Part shown: piece by piece, positions 5,658 to 7,045 of the stretch
Position numbering within the stretch: position 1 is the stretch's first letter
How the letters are laid out: every line of letters starts with the position of its first letter
Notes under the pieces: model-generated
The model's input: only the letters and a program-made list of their open reading frames with translations
Database searches by the model: none
Told to the model about the DNA's origin: nothing
Position numbers and translations under genes: made by a program
Source: Flavobacterium psychrophilum
GTDB taxonomy: Bacteria > Bacteroidota > Bacteroidia > Flavobacteriales > Flavobacteriaceae
DNA length: 7,045 bases
Assembly (NCBI GenBank): GCA_945897545.1
Contig: CAMDGJ010000144.1
Location: forward strand, 1-7,045
Reading direction: 5' to 3'

Positions 5658-6767
5658 ATGAGAATTTTAAAATACCTCTTTCTTTTACTATTACTTAGTA
5701 TAGTAGCATTGTCTATTTTTGTTGCCACTCAAAAAGGCAATTTTTCTGTTGAAAGAAGCAAGATTATAAATTCACCTAAATCATCCCTATATAATTATGT
5801 CAACGATAATAAAAACTGGGAAGAGTGGAATTCATTAGCAGTAGAAGATTCTTTAATAAAAATTACTCTTTCGCAAAATAGCATAGGAAAGGGCAGCACT
5901 TGTTCTTGGGAAGGAAATGAAGGAGAGGGAGATATACAAACTATTGTCGTAAAAGAGAGTGATAGTATTTTTCAGAAGATGGATTTCAATGGCAATTCTG
6001 CTGATGTTGTGATGAGTTTTAAAGATACTTTAGGAAAAACAAAAGTTATTTGGAAAGCTAAAGGTAAAATGGGTTTTCTATTCAAAGTACTTACAACATT
6101 TAATGGGGGTGCAGAGAAAATATTTGGTTCTATGTTTGAAAAAAGTTTGGTGAATTTAGACAAGAAATTAGATTATGAAATCAACACCTATTTTGTAAAA
6201 GTAAATGGTTTAGCAAACTATCCTAAGACTTTTTACCTTTCACAAACATTTACGAGCGAATTTTCAAAAGTTGGAAAAAATTCTGGAATCGTTTTTTTTA
6301 AAATTACAAAATTTTGTGAAGAAAATAATATTTCTATTAGCGGCAAACCATTTATTATTTACCATACGTATGACACTATTAAAGAATTAACAAAACTTTC
6401 TATTTGCATCCCTATTAAAGACCCCATTTTTATTACTGAAGGAAGTGATATTTTATCAGATACCCTTAAACCTTTTCAAGCGATTAAGACCACATTGACT
6501 GGCGATTATTCTCATACTAAAAAAGCATTGGAAAAAACTGCAGAATATTTTCGTTCAAAACATCTCAATCCAGATAAGACGATTTCTCATCTTGAAATTT
6601 ATACCATTAATAAAAGCGAAATAAATAATTCTTCAAAATGGATTACCGAAATTTATTATCCAATAAAACAAAGAGTAGTCGCTAAGGAAACTGAAATAAT
6701 TCAGCAAACAACTGAAGAAATAGCGCCAAAACCTAAAGTGGAAAAAGAAATCCCCTCTGAATTTTAA
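5658..6767 (+). CDS. Membrane-anchored SRPBCC-domain protein with C-terminal GyrI/AraC effector-binding-like domain
   Basis: I choose ATG 5658 (369 aa). A longer frame opens at GTG 5574, but the extra 28 residues precede an evident signal-anchor (MRILKYLFLLLLLSIVALSI), which is normally N-terminal. After the membrane segment (about 4-22), residues about 27-175 look like an SRPBCC (polyketide cyclase/START-like) fold: FSVERSKIINSPKSSLYNYV, NWEEWNSLA (53-61), then GxGSTCSWEGN (77-87). Residues about 200-337 resemble a GyrI-like/AraC effector-binding domain: KTTLTGDYSHTKKALEKT (277-294), LEIYTI (312-317) and a final WITEIYYPIK (328-337). A charged, Pro- and Glu-rich tail follows. Both folds bind hydrophobic or cationic small molecules in known relatives; the ligand here is unknown. 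The bulk is probably periplasmic, although orientation is an inference. A tandem TAA-TAG stop ends it, 63 bases before the sigma factor gene, with no terminator seen. Confidence 0.8.
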   Translation: MRILKYLFLLLLLSIVALSIFVATQKGNFSVERSKIINSPKSSLYNYVNDNKNWEEWNSLAVEDSLIKITLSQNSIGKGSTCSWEGNEGEGDIQTIVVKESDSIFQKMDFNGNSADVVMSFKDTLGKTKVIWKAKGKMGFLFKVLTTFNGGAEKIFGSMFEKSLVNLDKKLDYEINTYFVKVNGLANYPKTFYLSQTFTSEFSKVGKNSGIVFFKITKFCEENNISISGKPFIIYHTYDTIKELTKLSICIPIKDPIFITEGSDILSDTLKPFQAIKTTLTGDYSHTKKALEKTAEYFRSKHLNPDKTISHLEIYTINKSEINNSSKWITEIYYPIKQRVVAKETEIIQQTTEEIAPKPKVEKEIPSEF

Positions 6768-6830
6768 TAGTATTGTTGTTTTAATTAAACCCTTTGGATA
6801 AATTGTATTCAAAGACTATAAATAATAGCC

Positions 6831-7045
6831 TTGCAAGAAGAAAAGAAATTCATTCAGGAATTATTAAATCCAAAAACGCAAAATAAAGCGTTCGAAATAC
6901 TCTTGAAAAATTTTCAAAAACCGCTTTATAATCATATCCGAAACATAGTTTTGAATCACGATGATGCGGATGATGTTTTGCAAAACACTTTCGTGAAAGT
7001 GTTTCAAAACCTAAATAAATTTAAAGGGGAAAGCAAACTTTTTTC
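6831..7045 (+). CDS. ECF-type RNA polymerase sigma factor, N-terminal part (cut by window end)
   Basis: By family, this is a sigma-70 group IV (ECF) factor that directs RNA polymerase to a specific set of promoters. The 71 complete codons present cover the N-terminus and much of region 2. After a helical lead (QEEKKFIQELLNP) and a segment FQKPLYNHIRNIVLNH (28-43), the core-binding motif DADDVLQNTFVKVFQNL (45-61) is clear, followed by KFKGESKLF (63-71), which leads into the -10 recognition part. The rest lies outside the window, so the ECF subgroup and any downstream anti-sigma gene cannot be judged. The start is TTG at 6831. The frame opens at a stop at 6819-6821 and offers only ATA, ATA and GCC before it, so no ATG or GTG is possible. 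The 63-base gap after the preceding gene, without a hairpin, allows co-transcription. Confidence 0.9.
   Translation, partial: MQEEKKFIQELLNPKTQNKAFEILLKNFQKPLYNHIRNIVLNHDDADDVLQNTFVKVFQNLNKFKGESKLF

Noticed and set aside
5972..6163. Minus-strand open frame inside the SRPBCC gene
   Set aside because: It is antisense to a convincing domain-bearing gene, with no supporting signals.

Overview
The window is AT-rich and reads as chromosomal DNA of a member of the Bacteroidota, most likely Flavobacterium or a close relative. The evidence is the protein families present, the near absence of Shine-Dalgarno sequences before the starts, and several TAnnTTTG boxes (the Bacteroidota -7 promoter element) before genes. 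No mobile element, CRISPR array, tRNA or rRNA is visible. It looks like ordinary housekeeping chromosome, and I do not see a convincing new multi-gene system.

Layout. On the minus strand, positions 137-1138 hold a 65-residue protein of unknown function, ending in a clear terminator, and upstream of it a stand-alone tRNA wobble-uridine methyltransferase (mnmD, TTG start). On the plus strand, 1417-2484 is a branched-chain aminotransferase (ilvE). It is separated by a hairpin terminator, flanked by short inverted-orientation repeats, from a convergent MazG-like nucleotide pyrophosphohydrolase (minus, 2600-2983). Divergent from that is a 62-residue protein with two membrane segments (3063-3251). 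It converges, across a bidirectional terminator, on a large exported family M49 (dipeptidyl peptidase III-type) zinc peptidase (minus, 3322-5358).

After a 299-base intergenic stretch, the plus strand carries a membrane-anchored protein that joins an SRPBCC-type domain to a GyrI/AraC effector-binding-like domain (5658-6767). After 63 bases with no visible terminator comes the 5' end of an ECF-type RNA polymerase sigma factor (6831 to the window edge, TTG start).

The genes serve unrelated tasks: tRNA modification, branched-chain amino acid metabolism, nucleotide clean-up, periplasmic peptide turnover and transcription control. Most appear to be single transcription units. The one pair with a possible functional link is the SRPBCC/GyrI-like protein and the sigma factor. 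The most useful items to follow up are that pair, the two TTG starts, the two small proteins without known function, and the repeats around the ilvE terminator.
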